Position numbers and translations under genes: made by a program. 10,197 bases of DNA, from the NCBI GenBank assembly GCA_946481195.1, contig CAMLNG010000097.1, positions 1 through 10,197 of the forward strand, given 5' to 3'. The notes under the pieces were generated by a model. The model was given only the letters and a program-made list of their open reading frames with translations, did not search any database and had not been told where the DNA came from. This DNA comes from an uncultured Chromatiaceae bacterium (GTDB lineage Bacteria > Pseudomonadota > Gammaproteobacteria > Enterobacterales > Alteromonadaceae). This document shows positions 8,547 through 10,197 of this stretch, piece after piece (the first letter of the stretch is position 1; every line of letters starts with the position of its first letter).

Positions 8547-10197
8547 ATGGGGCAATTGAAGTCCGGGTTGGCAGTGTTGGTTTTGTGGTGCGGTGCTGTG
8601 GCCCCCGCATTGGCCGCGCCGTCAGACGCCGTATTGCGCGAACGTTTTCTGCAGGCAGAGAAAAAAATTCACAAAGTGCCGCTGGCGCAGGCGGAAAAGA
8701 TGCTGCGCGATTTACATGCGTACCCGCTGAAACCTTATATCGAGCTGGAGTATGTCAGTCGGACTTTAGGCAATACTGAGGCGGTACAAAAGTTCCTGCA
8801 ACAATATAAAGGTACGCCGCTGGAATGGCCGCTGAAAAAACGCTGGCTGTTATACCTCGCGGGTGTACAGCTGACGCAGCCATTTTTGAAACATTATCAA
8901 ATGGGCACTGACACAGTACTCGACTGCACAGCGTTGCAATTACGTCTGCTGAATGAACCGCCGGCATCGGTCTGGCCTGAGGTCACACATTTATGGCTGG
9001 ACGGCGAGTCTTTACCAAAAGAGTGCGACCCGCTGTTTAAACGCTGGCAAAAAGCCGGGCAACGTACGCCGGAAGTCGTCTGGGCGCGATTAGTCAAAGC
9101 CGCCGATGGCGGTGATGATCGCATTATTCCTTATCTGCGCACTTTATTACCGGCCAAACTGCAGTACCTCGGTGACAAGTGGAAACAAGTGCTGGAAGAA
9201 CCCGCCCTGGTCAGCCGGCAAAAATTTCTGCCGCTGAAACACCCGTGGGAGCGCGAGATCCTGACCTTTGGCCTGAAAAAGCTGGTGTGGAAAAAGCCGG
9301 ATCAGGCGCTGGCGGTCTGGGCGCGTTATGAAATGGACCCACATTTTACCAAGTCACAACGTATTGATGTGGCACGTAATTTTGCGATTGCGCTCGCCAG
9401 TAAAGACGACAGCCGTGCCACCAAGTTTCTGGCGATGGTGCCGGTCGAACTGAAAGACGATTTATTCCTGCAATGGCAAATCACCTGGTATTTGCGGCAG
9501 CAACAATGGCCGCGCGTCATCGAAGTCTTAAACGAGTTGCCGGAAGCCACCCGTAAAGACGACAGCTGGCAATATTGGCTGGCACGCGCTTACGAACAAA
9601 GCGGCAACCATGAGCAAAGCAAACAGTTGTTGACTGCATTAGCCTCGACCCGAGGTTATTATGGCTTTATGGCGGCGGCAAAGCTGGGTTTACCGCCCAG
9701 TCTGGCGCACAAACCGGTACCGGTCAGCAATGCGCAGTATCAGGCATTTCGCAACAGCGACAGCATACGGCGGATGCGGGAATGGGAGCAGTTGGGCCGG
9801 CCCAATGCTGCCAAACGCGAGCTGACTTTTTTACAAAAATACGGCACACCACAGCAACAATTAAGCGCGGCCAAGCTGGCGTTTGACAACGGCTGGTACG
9901 ACCGGGCGATTTTTGCCTTAGCCGACGCCGGTTATTGGGACGATGTTGAGATGCGTTTCCCAATGGTCTACAACAAAGAAATTCAAAAACACGCCAAAGC
10001 TGCCCATGTCGACCCTGCCTGGGCTATGGCGATCACCCGGCGCGAAAGTACTTTTATTCCGACGGCAAAATCACCGGTCGGCGCTCATGGCCTGATGCAG
10101 ATTATGCCGCGCACTGCTAAACATATCGCTGGCCGTAACGTGAAGGTGGAAGCCTTATACAACCCCAATACCAACATTGATATGGGCACTGACTATT
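8547..10197 (+). CDS. slt: Soluble lytic murein transglycosylase Slt (3' end outside window)
   Basis: The frame is open from ATG 8547 to the window edge (550 full codons, no stop). E. coli Slt70 precursor is 645 residues, so roughly 95 residues are missing. Residues 1-23 form a signal peptide (MGQLKSGLAVLVLWCG, cleavage likely after ALA), which places the enzyme in the periplasm. Next comes a long alpha-helical region rich in Trp, Lys and Leu (about 30-470), matching the superhelical U and linker domains of Slt70. The lysozyme-like SLT domain begins near 485: AITRRESTF carries the catalytic Glu500, followed by GAHGLMQIMP. The enzyme cleaves peptidoglycan between MurNAc and GlcNAc, leaving 1,6-anhydro-MurNAc ends, in wall turnover and recycling. 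A GGTGG 11 nt upstream is a rather distant ribosome site, but the signal peptide supports this start. The gene is divergent from fadB. Confidence 0.95.
   Translation, partial: MGQLKSGLAVLVLWCGAVAPALAAPSDAVLRERFLQAEKKIHKVPLAQAEKMLRDLHAYPLKPYIELEYVSRTLGNTEAVQKFLQQYKGTPLEWPLKKRWLLYLAGVQLTQPFLKHYQMGTDTVLDCTALQLRLLNEPPASVWPEVTHLWLDGESLPKECDPLFKRWQKAGQRTPEVVWARLVKAADGGDDRIIPYLRTLLPAKLQYLGDKWKQVLEEPALVSRQKFLPLKHPWEREILTFGLKKLVWKKPDQALAVWARYEMDPHFTKSQRIDVARNFAIALASKDDSRATKFLAMVPVELKDDLFLQWQITWYLRQQQWPRVIEVLNELPEATRKDDSWQYWLARAYEQSGNHEQSKQLLTALASTRGYYGFMAAAKLGLPPSLAHKPVPVSNAQYQAFRNSDSIRRMREWEQLGRPNAAKRELTFLQKYGTPQQQLSAAKLAFDNGWYDRAIFALADAGYWDDVEMRFPMVYNKEIQKHAKAAHVDPAWAMAITRRESTFIPTAKSPVGAHGLMQIMPRTAKHIAGRNVKVEALYNPNTNIDMGTDY

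Overview
The window looks like an ordinary chromosomal segment of a free-living, Gram-negative gammaproteobacterium. FadB, FadA, TusA and Slt are all close to their Escherichia coli counterparts, with catalytic residues at nearly the same numbers. The mix of a large TonB-dependent receptor, LytS/LytTR signalling and a diguanylate cyclase suggests an aquatic Alteromonadales/Chromatiaceae-type bacterium such as Rheinheimera. That taxonomic guess rests on overall protein character and was not tested by a search.

Layout. Positions 1-2722 (+ strand) hold the 3' end of a TonB-dependent outer-membrane receptor, then a LytS/YehU-type sensor histidine kinase and a LytTR response regulator that overlap by 23 bp. 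Positions 2710-4975 (- strand) hold, in transcription order, a tusA promoter, tusA (sulfur carrier), a six-TM GGDEF diguanylate cyclase and a TipAS-domain MerR regulator with its own probable operator/promoter. The merR and response-regulator genes converge and their 3' ends overlap by 13 bp. Positions 4984-8370 (- strand) hold the fadBA operon for aerobic fatty-acid beta-oxidation, closed by a clear intrinsic terminator. Positions 8371-8546 are a divergent control region with a 20-bp near-perfect palindrome resembling PsrA fatty-acid-regulator sites. From 8547 to the window end (+ strand) is slt, a soluble lytic murein transglycosylase cut off by the window edge after about 550 codons.

How the parts work together. 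fadB and fadA make the two subunits of one multienzyme complex that turns enoyl-CoA into acetyl-CoA plus shortened acyl-CoA. The kinase and regulator form a complete two-component system. Its position 33 bp behind an outer-membrane receptor, with no terminator between them, suggests control of envelope uptake, but the ligand cannot be read from the sequence. The TipAS regulator and the diguanylate cyclase are further signalling genes with no obvious dedicated target.

I see no insertion sequence, CRISPR array, tRNA, rRNA or phage gene. There is no gene-free stretch longer than 300 bases. I did not find a clearly novel multi-gene system. The most useful leads are the two palindromic operators, the receptor/two-component linkage and the TipAS regulator.
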